NCBI GenBank assembly: GCA_003555185.1
Contig: PWFZ01000095.1
Span: 1 to 5,891 of the forward strand
DNA length: 5,891 nucleotides
Reading direction: 5' to 3'
Source: Balneolaceae bacterium
GTDB taxonomy: Bacteria > Bacteroidota > Rhodothermia > Balneolales > Balneolaceae
Positions 1 to 5,015 of this stretch are shown here, piece by piece; the stretch's first letter is position 1; every line of letters begins with the position of its first letter. The translations under genes and the position numbers were made by a program. The notes under the pieces were generated by a model. That model had not been told where the DNA came from and did not search any database. It saw nothing but the letters and a program-made list of their open reading frames with translations.

Positions 1-783
1 AAGGATCCCATCTTTAAAAACCATCTCAACACTCCACTTCTTCGTGCACTTTCACTGGCGGTTGATAAAGTGAATCCATCTGTTTTTGCTTTTGCGTCTA
101 CAGAAAGTTCAAAAGATATTTTGGGTGCATTGGCAGCGAATAAAAAAGCAGCCTCTCTTTCTGATATGTCAGAGTTTGAACTTACAGATAACGGCGTGAA
201 AGGAAAGCGTCCTGTAATGGCCGCAAAAATTGTTTCCGCCGTTGAAGCAGAAGGCTCTCCTGTAATTTTATCCGTTCGATCCGGCTCATATGATGTGGTC
301 GAAAAAGTATCTGACCCGGCTGTGGAAACCATTGACTTTTCGTTCGATGAAGGAGAGCTAAAAAGCACACTGAAGGAAATTATCAGTGCTTCCGGTGACA
401 AAATTGATCTCTCTGAAGCAGAAACGGTTATTGCCGCAGGACGAGGCGCCAAAGACGAAAAAGGTCAGGAACTTGTATCTGAATTGGCTTCAGTTCTTAA
501 CGCAGGAATCGGCGCTTCACGGGCATTGACCGAATCAGGCATCTATGATCCCAGCTTACAAATTGGTCAGACAGGAAAAGTGGTATCCCCACAGCTCTAT
601 ATTGGAATAGGAATCTCAGGAGCCATTCAACACGTGGCTGGTATGGCAAATTCAAAAGTAATTGTAGCCATCAATAAAGATCCGGATGCACCCATTTTTG
701 ATATTGCGGATTACGGAATCGTTGGGGATCTCTACAAAGTACTCCCTCCTTTTATCGAAGAACTGAAAAAAATCAAAGCTTAA
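1..783 (+). CDS. etfA: Electron transfer flavoprotein alpha subunit (FixB/EtfA), 5' end outside the window
   Basis: This is the FAD-binding subunit of the soluble ETF heterodimer, which takes electrons from acyl-CoA dehydrogenases and related flavoenzymes and passes them to ETF:quinone oxidoreductase. The frame is open from base 1, so the GTG at 70 is an internal valine; 260 residues are visible. The family is usually about 310-325 residues, so some 50-65 N-terminal residues lie to the left. The C-terminal FAD domain is intact: AGRG near fragment residue 146, ASRALTESG near 172 (its Arg is expected near the flavin), GQTGK near 189, LYIGIGISGAIQH near 199-211, then VAINKDPDAPIF and ADYGIVGDL. 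The order etfA-fixC-fixX implies that etfB lies immediately upstream. Identity is very secure. Whether this ETF is classical or electron-bifurcating cannot be decided, because the discriminating second nucleotide site lies in the beta subunit. Confidence 0.96.
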   Translation, partial: KDPIFKNHLNTPLLRALSLAVDKVNPSVFAFASTESSKDILGALAANKKAASLSDMSEFELTDNGVKGKRPVMAAKIVSAVEAEGSPVILSVRSGSYDVVEKVSDPAVETIDFSFDEGELKSTLKEIISASGDKIDLSEAETVIAAGRGAKDEKGQELVSELASVLNAGIGASRALTESGIYDPSLQIGQTGKVVSPQLYIGIGISGAIQHVAGMANSKVIVAINKDPDAPIFDIADYGIVGDLYKVLPPFIEELKKIKA

Positions 784-791
784 AAATTCGG

Positions 792-878
792 AATTGTAAA
801 TGTTGAATTTTGAATTGCTCATTATCTACTGCCGATAGCAGGGAGAATTCATAATTTAGAAATTCAACATTCAAAATT
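792..878. repeat. Imperfect palindromic element in the etfA-fixC spacer
   Basis: The 104-nt spacer between etfA and fixC is almost filled by a long imperfect inverted repeat. Its core arms, 799-810 (aatgttgaattt) and 860-871 (aaattcaacatt), are perfect 12-bp complements. Outside them, 792-795 pairs with 875-878. Inside, tgaatt at 811-816 can pair with aattca at 846-851, and ctgc at 829-832 with gcag at 838-841 around a five-base tip. The transcript could fold into one long broken hairpin. It has no T-run after it and ends about nine bases before the fixC ATG, so it does not look like a simple terminator. It may be a mobile palindromic repeat, or an RNA processing or translation-control element. 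The structure is visible; its role is not. Confidence 0.6.
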
Positions 879-887
879 ATTTAGTCT

Positions 888-2210
888 ATGGAAGAAAAAT
901 TTGACTGTATAATCGTCGGTGCCGGTGTTGCCGGGCTCTCTGCCGCGATGACTCTTGCGAACAATAACATGAAGTTTCTCTTGATTGAAAAAGGTGAATT
1001 TCCGGGATCGAAAAATGTCTCCGGTGGTGTGTTATGGGGCAATGATCTCGCAAAACTTGTCCCCAAGTACTGGGAAGAAGACGCCGGCTGGGATCGATAC
1101 ATCAACCAGCGTCGATTGACGTTCATGGATGATCAGTCCACTTTTACGGTTGATTTTAAATCCTCCCACTTTAACGAACCTCCCTATGCAGGAGTCGTTG
1201 TCCTCCGGTCTAAATTTGATAACTGGCTGGCTGAAAAGGTCCAGGAGGCGATCGATAAAAGTGATTACGCGATGGACTCTTTTATCGCACCCAACATATT
1301 GGTTGAAGAGATTTTGGAGGAAGATGGCAAAGCCGTTGGAATCCGAACAGGTGACGAAAAATTTTATGCTGATTCGGTGATTCTTGCAGAGGGAGTCAAT
1401 AATCTTCTTACAAGAAAAGTGGGGCTACAGGATAAGTATGTACCGGCAGATCATATGCTCACGGGCATTAAAGAGATCATTCGCTTTGACCAGAAAGTGC
1501 TCGAAGATCGATTTCAGCTCAACGGGAAAAGCGGAATGAGCAACGAGTTTGTTGGTTACGCCACTAATGGTGTTGAAGGCGGTGGATTTTTGTACACTAA
1601 TAAAGACACAATTTCTCTCGGACTTGTTTTAGGGCTAAAAGATCTTCGCGAAAAAGGCCAAAAACCCTACGACATTCTGAATGAGTTTAAAAAGCACCCG
1701 GTTATTGCCGACACTATTCGCGGCGGTGAAGTGGTTGAGTATTCAGCCCACGTGGTTTCATCCGGTGATAAGCGGGTAATGCCCAAAAAATTATACAAAG
1801 CCGGTCTGGTAGTTTGTGGTGAAGCAGCAAATTTATTGATGAACGCCGGTAAAGCCATTCAGGGAATGGACTATGCCATGCGATCCGGAATTCTTGCTGC
1901 AGATACAATTACCGAAGCGAAGAAAAATAAAGATTTTGGTGATGCGGCAATGAAGAAATATCAGGACACCCTTTCTGATAGCTACATTATGAAGGACATT
2001 AACAACTTTCAGGATGCTGTTCATCTTCTGCACGATCCGGTGATGACCCAGAAAATGCCGAATTTAATCTGTGACTTTGGTCGTAATTTCTTTAGCATCA
2101 AAAATGAGCCCACAAAGAAAGCACGCGAAATGCTTAGTGACTCCGTTAAGAAGCACGCATCCTATTGGGATCTGATTAAGATTGGTGCGAAGGGGGCGAA
2201 ATCTCTGTAG
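888..2210 (+). CDS. fixC: FixC-type flavoprotein subunit of split ETF:quinone oxidoreductase
   Basis: This is an FAD-dependent oxidoreductase of the FixC/ETF-QO family, about 440 residues, the normal size for the bacterial subunit that lacks the fused ferredoxin domain. It is expected to sit at the inner face of the membrane, take electrons from ETF via FixX and reduce quinone. The N-terminus is a Rossmann FAD fold: CIIVGAGVAGLSAA with the glycines at 11, 13 and 16, the ribose-binding acid in LLIEKG (Glu34), and NVSGG at 43-47. The second FAD motif is VVCGEAANLLMNAGKAIQGM at about residues 308-327, followed by DYAMRSG, matching the family pattern GDAAG...N.G...RGMD.A..SG. The usual Asp of the GD motif is Glu312 here. 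The ATG at 888 places the dinucleotide-binding strand at residue 7, as expected. There is no clear Shine-Dalgarno sequence, only an AT-rich leader. No convincing transmembrane helix is visible. Confidence 0.95.
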   Translation: MEEKFDCIIVGAGVAGLSAAMTLANNNMKFLLIEKGEFPGSKNVSGGVLWGNDLAKLVPKYWEEDAGWDRYINQRRLTFMDDQSTFTVDFKSSHFNEPPYAGVVVLRSKFDNWLAEKVQEAIDKSDYAMDSFIAPNILVEEILEEDGKAVGIRTGDEKFYADSVILAEGVNNLLTRKVGLQDKYVPADHMLTGIKEIIRFDQKVLEDRFQLNGKSGMSNEFVGYATNGVEGGGFLYTNKDTISLGLVLGLKDLREKGQKPYDILNEFKKHPVIADTIRGGEVVEYSAHVVSSGDKRVMPKKLYKAGLVVCGEAANLLMNAGKAIQGMDYAMRSGILAADTITEAKKNKDFGDAAMKKYQDTLSDSYIMKDINNFQDAVHLLHDPVMTQKMPNLICDFGRNFFSIKNEPTKKAREMLSDSVKKHASYWDLIKIGAKGAKSL

Positions 2211-2221
2211 CACGCAAATTG

Positions 2222-2715
2222 ACAGTAGACGGTTGACAACTTTGTAATCAAATATCCAGTTTTATCTAAAAAGTTATTATCAACAAATATTGAAATATGG
2301 CTAAAAACTTCAGGGACTTAACGGTTTACAAGAAGTCGTTTAATCTGGCAATGCTTGTTTTTGATTTGACAAAAAACTTTCCAGCTGAAGAAAAATATGC
2401 TTTATCAGACCAAGTCCGAAGATCTTCAAGATCTGTCTGCAGAGCCATTGGAGAAGGGTACAGAAAACGGCGTTACCCAAAACACTTTATTAGTAAAATA
2501 AGTGATGCAGATATGGAAAATACCGAAACTCAGATTTCTATGGATTTTGCTTTTGCATGTAAATATATCACAAAGGAAGAAAATCTGGAAGTTCGCACTC
2601 GATCTGAAGAAATAGGTAAATTACTGAATCACATGATGAACAACCCAACCAGTTATCAACGGAAAACCAAGCACAATTAATAAGTCAACCTAGAAAGTTG
2701 TCAATTGTCTACTGT
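2222..2715. repeat. Inverted-repeat-bounded insert carrying the four-helix-bundle gene
   Basis: Arms at 2222-2243 and 2694-2715 are reverse complements over 22 positions. On the sense RNA 20 are Watson-Crick pairs, and the two exceptions (2231-2706 and 2232-2705) are adjacent G.U wobbles, so the stem is uninterrupted. After one mismatch (2244/2693) two more pairs follow inward. The left arm begins 11 bases after the fixC stop; the right arm ends 53 bases before the fixX ATG. The loop of about 450 bases contains one complete ORF. An imperfect direct repeat lies just outside: gcaaatt at 2214-2220 and gctaatt at 2721-2727. The layout is that of 23S rRNA intervening sequences, a stem with an ORF in the loop. 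The stem is directly seen; mobility and RNA processing are inferred. Confidence 0.75.
2297..2680 (+). CDS. Four-helix-bundle protein of the 23S rRNA intervening-sequence (IVP/S23) family
   Basis: This 127-residue basic, all-helical protein matches the family of ORFs first known from intervening sequences in bacterial 23S rRNA and common as solitary genes in Bacteroidota. Family features in order are FRDLTVYKKSFNLAMLVFDLT (5-25), FPAEEKYALSDQVRRSS (28-44), the IGEG turn (51-54, often NIAEG), YRKRRYPKHFISKISDAD (55-72) with a strong positive patch, ENTETQ (74-79), and a C-terminal helix EEIGKLLNHMMNNP (104-117). The cellular function of the family is unsettled; RNA or nucleoprotein binding is a reasonable guess from the basic surface. 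The gene lies between fixC and fixX, two genes whose products work as one complex, and it is markedly more AT-rich than fixC. The ATG start begins exactly at the family N-terminus; no Shine-Dalgarno sequence is seen. Family assignment is secure, function is not. Confidence 0.93.
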   Translation: MAKNFRDLTVYKKSFNLAMLVFDLTKNFPAEEKYALSDQVRRSSRSVCRAIGEGYRKRRYPKHFISKISDADMENTETQISMDFAFACKYITKEENLEVRTRSEEIGKLLNHMMNNPTSYQRKTKHN

Positions 2716-2768
2716 AAACTGCTAATTCATTTTCGAAATTTTAATACAATCTCTAAATCCACACAAGA

Positions 2769-3071
2769 ATGAAACTCCTAAGCCTACCCGAACGACTTGG
2801 CCTTGTTACTTATAGAAATCAGGCTAAATCAGACATCAAACCGCATATTAAGGTTGATACTGATATTTGTAATTCAACGTGTCCGCATAAGTGTACTACG
2901 TATGTTTGCCCAGCAAACTGCTATACGATGGATGACGCCGGTAAAGTGCATTTCCAGGTGGAAGACTGTATTGAGTGCGGGACGTGTATGTATGCTTGTG
3001 ATCAGGGTGCGGTGGACTGGGAATTTCCTGACCCGGAAATTGGCCGTGGTGTTACATGGAATTTCGGATAA
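2769..3071 (+). CDS. fixX: FixX-type ferredoxin-like subunit of ETF:quinone oxidoreductase
   Basis: This 100-residue iron-sulfur protein corresponds to the C-terminal ferredoxin domain of mitochondrial ETF-QO, here a separate gene as in FixCX systems. It should carry one [4Fe-4S] cluster that relays electrons between ETF and FixC/quinone. The domain core runs from HIKVDTDIC (26-34) through CPANCYTM (47-54) and FQVEDCIECGTCMYAC (62-77) to AVDWEFPDPEIGRGVTWNFG at the end, which mirrors the NINW..PEGGGGPAYN tail of ETF-QO. By alignment from memory with ETF-QO, Cys47, Cys67, Cys70 and Cys73 are the likely cluster ligands. Cys34, Cys38, Cys42, Cys51 and Cys77 are additional. The start follows an A-rich leader (acacaagaATG), and the family N-terminus begins close to this methionine. 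It is the last gene of the operon, displaced from fixC by the inverted-repeat insert. Confidence 0.95.
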   Translation: MKLLSLPERLGLVTYRNQAKSDIKPHIKVDTDICNSTCPHKCTTYVCPANCYTMDDAGKVHFQVEDCIECGTCMYACDQGAVDWEFPDPEIGRGVTWNFG

Positions 3072-3087
3072 AACTCATTTCCATAAA

Positions 3088-3111
3088 AAAGCCCTCCTTT
3101 CAGAGGGCTTT
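3088..3111. terminator. Bidirectional hairpin terminator between fixX and the convergent lipoprotein gene
   Basis: The perfect 9-bp stem aaagccctc (3088-3096) / gagggcttt (3103-3111) has a 6-base loop. It begins 17 bases after the fixX stop and lies about 25 bases beyond the stop of the minus-strand gene. The six A residues at 3085-3090 give a run of six T on the minus strand, so the hairpin is strongest as a terminator for the lipoprotein gene; on the plus strand the T tract is shorter (ctttatag). Confidence 0.88.
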
Positions 3112-3135
3112 ATAGTTTAATGCTATTTACATTTA

Positions 3136-3462
3136 TTAAATAGTAATCTGTAATCGTGTTCCTTCATTTATTACTTCTACTTCCTTCTCAACTGTTCCAT
3201 GACCTTCAGCTTCAATCGTTACGGTCTGTATTCCTACATTCACTTCTTTAGCCGTAAATGTGCCATTTTCTGAAGTTGTTACCGCTTCACTTCTATCTGA
3301 AAATGTAATTACAGCACCTGAAACCCGATCATAAGATTCCTGATCAATTACAACACCGATAACGTCTGTTTTTTCGTCTGATGTTAATGAGCTGGGTGAT
3401 GAGCATCCAATTCCTATGAAAAACAATAGCAGTACAGATGTAACTAATCCTTTTTTGAGCAT
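3136..3462 (-). CDS. Small putative lipoprotein with a carboxypeptidase-regulatory-like (beta-sandwich) domain
   Basis: The 108-residue product starts with a secretion signal: MLKK, then a hydrophobic stretch at residues 5-19 ending IGIGC, with Cys20 as the likely lipidation site. Gly rather than Leu/Val/Ile at -3 makes this a non-canonical lipobox, so lipidation is probable but not certain. A Ser/Pro-rich linker (21-28) follows. The remainder (about 33-108) resembles a single CarboxypepD_reg-like fold: DVIGVVIDQESYDRVSGAVI, then TTSENGTFTAKEVNVGIQTVTIEAEGHG, the usual G.V.D....V.GA.V / T...G.F....V..G..T..I...G pattern. No catalytic domain is present, so it is most likely an envelope-anchored binding or structural module. 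The gene stands alone, convergent with the fix operon and divergent from the acyl-CoA dehydrogenase gene. The specific role is unknown. Confidence 0.85.
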   Translation of the reverse strand: MLKKGLVTSVLLLFFIGIGCSSPSSLTSDEKTDVIGVVIDQESYDRVSGAVITFSDRSEAVTTSENGTFTAKEVNVGIQTVTIEAEGHGTVEKEVEVINEGTRLQITI

Positions 3463-3477
3463 AACGTATTTATTTTG

Positions 3478-3495
3478 GTTGTAGTTATTTACAAC
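3478..3495. repeat. Short inverted repeat in the leader of the lipoprotein gene
   Basis: gttgta (3478-3483) and tacaac (3490-3495) are perfect 6-bp complements around a 6-base loop, 15 bases upstream of the minus-strand start codon. It could be a small leader hairpin or an operator; the short length makes chance occurrence quite possible. Confidence 0.3.
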
Positions 3496-3599
3496 TGTCT
3501 AACATCTTATCACTTATAATTGTTTCGATAAATTTTAGAAATTACGATCTGATAAATTAAAAATTGATTAAACTATTAAACTCTGCAGGAACTGCTTAG

Positions 3600-3674
3600 T
3601 ACCAAAAGGCACTCCGACATTTTTATCGAGATAAGAGAATCTCACCTACGGAATCTCCTGAGGGATAATTGGTA
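3600..3674. ncRNA. Possible structured RNA or extragenic repeat closed by a 6-bp stem
   Basis: The outer complements taccaa (3600-3605) and ttggta (3669-3674) enclose 63 bases that contain a 5-bp hairpin (3628-3632 with 3639-3643, loop aagaga) and a repeated gaatctc that offers an alternative pairing partner for gaga. The block is visibly less AT-rich than its flanks. It lies upstream of the likely dehydrogenase promoter, so it is less likely to be a cis leader of that gene. An independent small RNA, an extragenic repeat or the decayed end of a mobile element are alternatives. No known class was recognised. Confidence 0.25.
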
Positions 3675-3685
3675 AGGGAAACATA

Positions 3686-3701
3686 AACTTTATAAAAAGT
3701 T
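3686..3701. promoter_or_regulatory. Palindrome upstream of the acyl-CoA dehydrogenase promoter, candidate operator
   Basis: aacttt (3686-3691) and aaagtt (3696-3701) are perfect complements separated by ataa. The site lies 27-42 bases upstream of the promoter-like box, where a repressor or activator dimer of a fatty-acid-responsive regulator could bind. It is AT-rich and short; chance occurrence cannot be excluded. Confidence 0.3.
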
Positions 3702-3727
3702 AACAAATGAATTCTCTCTAAAAATCG

Positions 3728-3735
3728 TTACTTTG
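3728..3735 (+). promoter_or_regulatory. Promoter -7-like box (TTACTTTG) for the acyl-CoA dehydrogenase gene
   Basis: TTACTTTG matches the Bacteroidota -7 consensus TAnnTTTG at all fixed positions but the second. Transcription would then begin around 3741, giving a leader of about 30 A-rich bases before the ATG at 3771. No clear TTG-type -33 element is seen at the expected distance, which lowers confidence. Confidence 0.45.
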
Positions 3736-3770
3736 TGGAAGCGATTCCAAAAAATTTAAAAAAGAAAAAA

Positions 3771-4961
3771 ATGAGCTTAGACGTGTTAGAAAAAGCAAAC
3801 CATATGTCATTTGAATTATCAGAAGACCATCAAATGATAAAAGATAGTGTTCGCGATTTTGCTGAACGACATATCGCCCCAACAGTTATTGAGAGAGACA
3901 CAAACAAAACATTTCCCCACGATATCATTAAGATGCTGGCTGACCAAAGTTTGCTGGGGATTTATCATGAAGAACAGTACGGCGGCGCCGGATTTGACAC
4001 ACTTAGCTTTTGCCTTGCCATAGAAGAAATTGCACGATGGGACGCATCACTTGCGCTTACTGTCGCATCACACACATCTTTGGGAAGTGGTCACATTGCA
4101 CACGCTGCAAATCACGAACAAAAATTAAAGTATCTGACTCCATTGGCCAAGGGCGAAAAGCTTGGAGCATGGTGTTTGACCGAGCCCGGATCAGGAAGCG
4201 ATTCGTCCGACATGAAAACAACGGCTGTTCGTGACGGAGATGACTGGATCATCAATGGCAGCAAGATCTTTATCACACAGGGTTCTGTAGGTGATATATA
4301 TGTAGTGCTGGCAAAAACGGATCCCACAAAAGGAACCAAAGGAATTAGTGCATTTATAGTGGAGCGAGAATTTGAAGGCGTGAAGCCCGGCCCACCCATG
4401 CACAAGCTTGGAATGAATTCATCCGACACTACAGAGGTGGTATTTGAAAACGTAAAAGTTCCCGGTGGAAACTTACTGGGAGAGCTTGGCAAAGGCTTTG
4501 TTGATACCATGCAGGTACTCGACGGCGGACGAATTGGAATTGGCGCCCTTTCTGTTGGAATCGCTCGCGGAGCACTTGAAGAATCTATGAAATATGCCAA
4601 AGAGCGTAAGCAGTTTGGCAGTTCAATCGGTGACTTTCAGGCAATCGAACACAAAATGGTGAATATGGCTGTAGAGATTGACGCAGCAAGACTATTGGTT
4701 CACCGTGCAGCCTGGAATAAGGATCAGGGCAAACCTTTTACAAAAGAAGCATCTATGGCAAAGCTATTTGCCTCAGAAATGGCTGAACGTGCCACACTTG
4801 ATGCCGTTCAAATTCACGGCGGATACGGCTATACCAAAGAGTACCACGTAGAGCGGTTTATGCGTGATGTAAAGCTGATGACCATCGGCGAAGGAACATC
4901 AGAAATTCAGCGGTTGATCCTTGCTCGTTTGATTAAAAACGAGCTTGGTTATAACAGTTAA
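3771..4961 (+). CDS. Acyl-CoA dehydrogenase (short/medium- or branched-chain type)
   Basis: This FAD enzyme performs the alpha,beta-dehydrogenation of an acyl-CoA and reduces ETF. From ATG 3771 it is 396 residues. The frame extends to a GTG at 3735, but that codon lies in the promoter-like box and adds a lysine-rich MEAIPKNLKKKK not seen in the family; ATG 3804 (MSFELSEDHQMI, 385 residues) also fits a typical family start. Features from ATG 3771: N-terminal helical domain with QYGGAG (69-74); FAD/substrate segment WCLTEPGSGSD (134-144); middle beta domain with NGSKIFITQG (162-171); RKQFGSSIGDFQ (279-290); IHGGYGYTKEYHVERFMRD (348-366); and IGEGTSEIQR, whose first Glu (374) is at the position of the catalytic base in short- and medium-chain enzymes. 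The sequence does not fix chain length. Its electron acceptor, ETF, is encoded 3 kb upstream. Confidence 0.95.
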   Translation: MSLDVLEKANHMSFELSEDHQMIKDSVRDFAERHIAPTVIERDTNKTFPHDIIKMLADQSLLGIYHEEQYGGAGFDTLSFCLAIEEIARWDASLALTVASHTSLGSGHIAHAANHEQKLKYLTPLAKGEKLGAWCLTEPGSGSDSSDMKTTAVRDGDDWIINGSKIFITQGSVGDIYVVLAKTDPTKGTKGISAFIVEREFEGVKPGPPMHKLGMNSSDTTEVVFENVKVPGGNLLGELGKGFVDTMQVLDGGRIGIGALSVGIARGALEESMKYAKERKQFGSSIGDFQAIEHKMVNMAVEIDAARLLVHRAAWNKDQGKPFTKEASMAKLFASEMAERATLDAVQIHGGYGYTKEYHVERFMRDVKLMTIGEGTSEIQRLILARLIKNELGYNS

Positions 4962-4982
4962 TCTGTTTTTTTAGATTCCTTA

Positions 4983-5008
4983 AGGCCGCTTCATTCACGA
5001 AGCGGTCT
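4983..5008. terminator. Hairpin between convergent acyl-CoA dehydrogenase and beta-propeller genes
   Basis: The 10-bp stem 4983-4992 / 4999-5008 (aggccgcttc / gaagcggtct, one G.U pair) has a 6-base loop. It lies 21 bases after the dehydrogenase stop and seven bases beyond the stop of the minus-strand gene. Neither side has a strong T-run right after the stem (plus: atggaattta), so it may act as a shared but imperfect terminator. A run of seven T at 4966-4972, just after a weak aacag/ctgtt hairpin that overlaps the stop codon, could add to termination of the plus strand. Confidence 0.65.
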
Positions 5009-5015
5009 ATGGAAT

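Larger units (their letters stand above)
3463..3770. other. Divergent intergenic region with several inverted repeats
   Basis: These 308 bases between the lipoprotein gene and the acyl-CoA dehydrogenase start hold no convincing gene. Visible structure: a 6-bp inverted repeat gttgta/tacaac (3478-3483 / 3490-3495) in the lipoprotein leader; a less AT-rich block at 3597-3680 closed by taccaa (3600-3605) and ttggta (3669-3674); inside it gagat/atctc (3628-3632 / 3639-3643) and two copies of gaatctc (3637-3643 and 3651-3657); the palindrome aacttt-ataa-aaagtt (3686-3701); and a promoter-like box just before the dehydrogenase gene. The rest (about 3500-3590) is AT-rich with nothing I recognise. I could not match the block to a known riboswitch. 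Confidence 0.5.

Noticed and set aside
70..72. GTG as the start of the EtfA coding region
   Set aside because: The frame is open to base 1 and the upstream residues fit the EtfA N-terminal domain; a start here would remove a large part of that domain.
1129..1380. Plus-strand frame of 83 codons inside fixC
   Set aside because: It overlaps the conserved fixC frame, has a Leu/Arg-rich shadow composition and no plausible domain.
2297..2680. Accessory (Avd) protein of a diversity-generating retroelement
   Set aside because: Avd is also a four-helix bundle, but no reverse transcriptase, template or variable repeat is visible, and the sequence fits the intervening-sequence protein subfamily better.
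2797..3120. Second plus-strand frame of 107 codons overlapping fixX
   Set aside because: It is an out-of-frame shadow of fixX, which has clear ferredoxin motifs, and it reads through the terminator hairpin.
3600..3674. Known riboswitch (SAM, TPP, FMN, cobalamin or c-di-GMP)
   Set aside because: Neither strand shows the conserved core motifs of these classes, and the likely promoter lies downstream of the block.
4112..4600. Antisense open frame of 162 codons opposite the acyl-CoA dehydrogenase
   Set aside because: It lies wholly within a strongly conserved coding sequence, its product is low-complexity Ser/Pro-rich, and it has no family resemblance.
4923..4944. 8-bp inverted repeat (gctcgttt / aaacgagc) at the end of the dehydrogenase gene as a terminator
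   Set aside because: It lies inside the coding sequence and is 21 bases away from the T-run; it may be incidental, so it was not listed as a feature.
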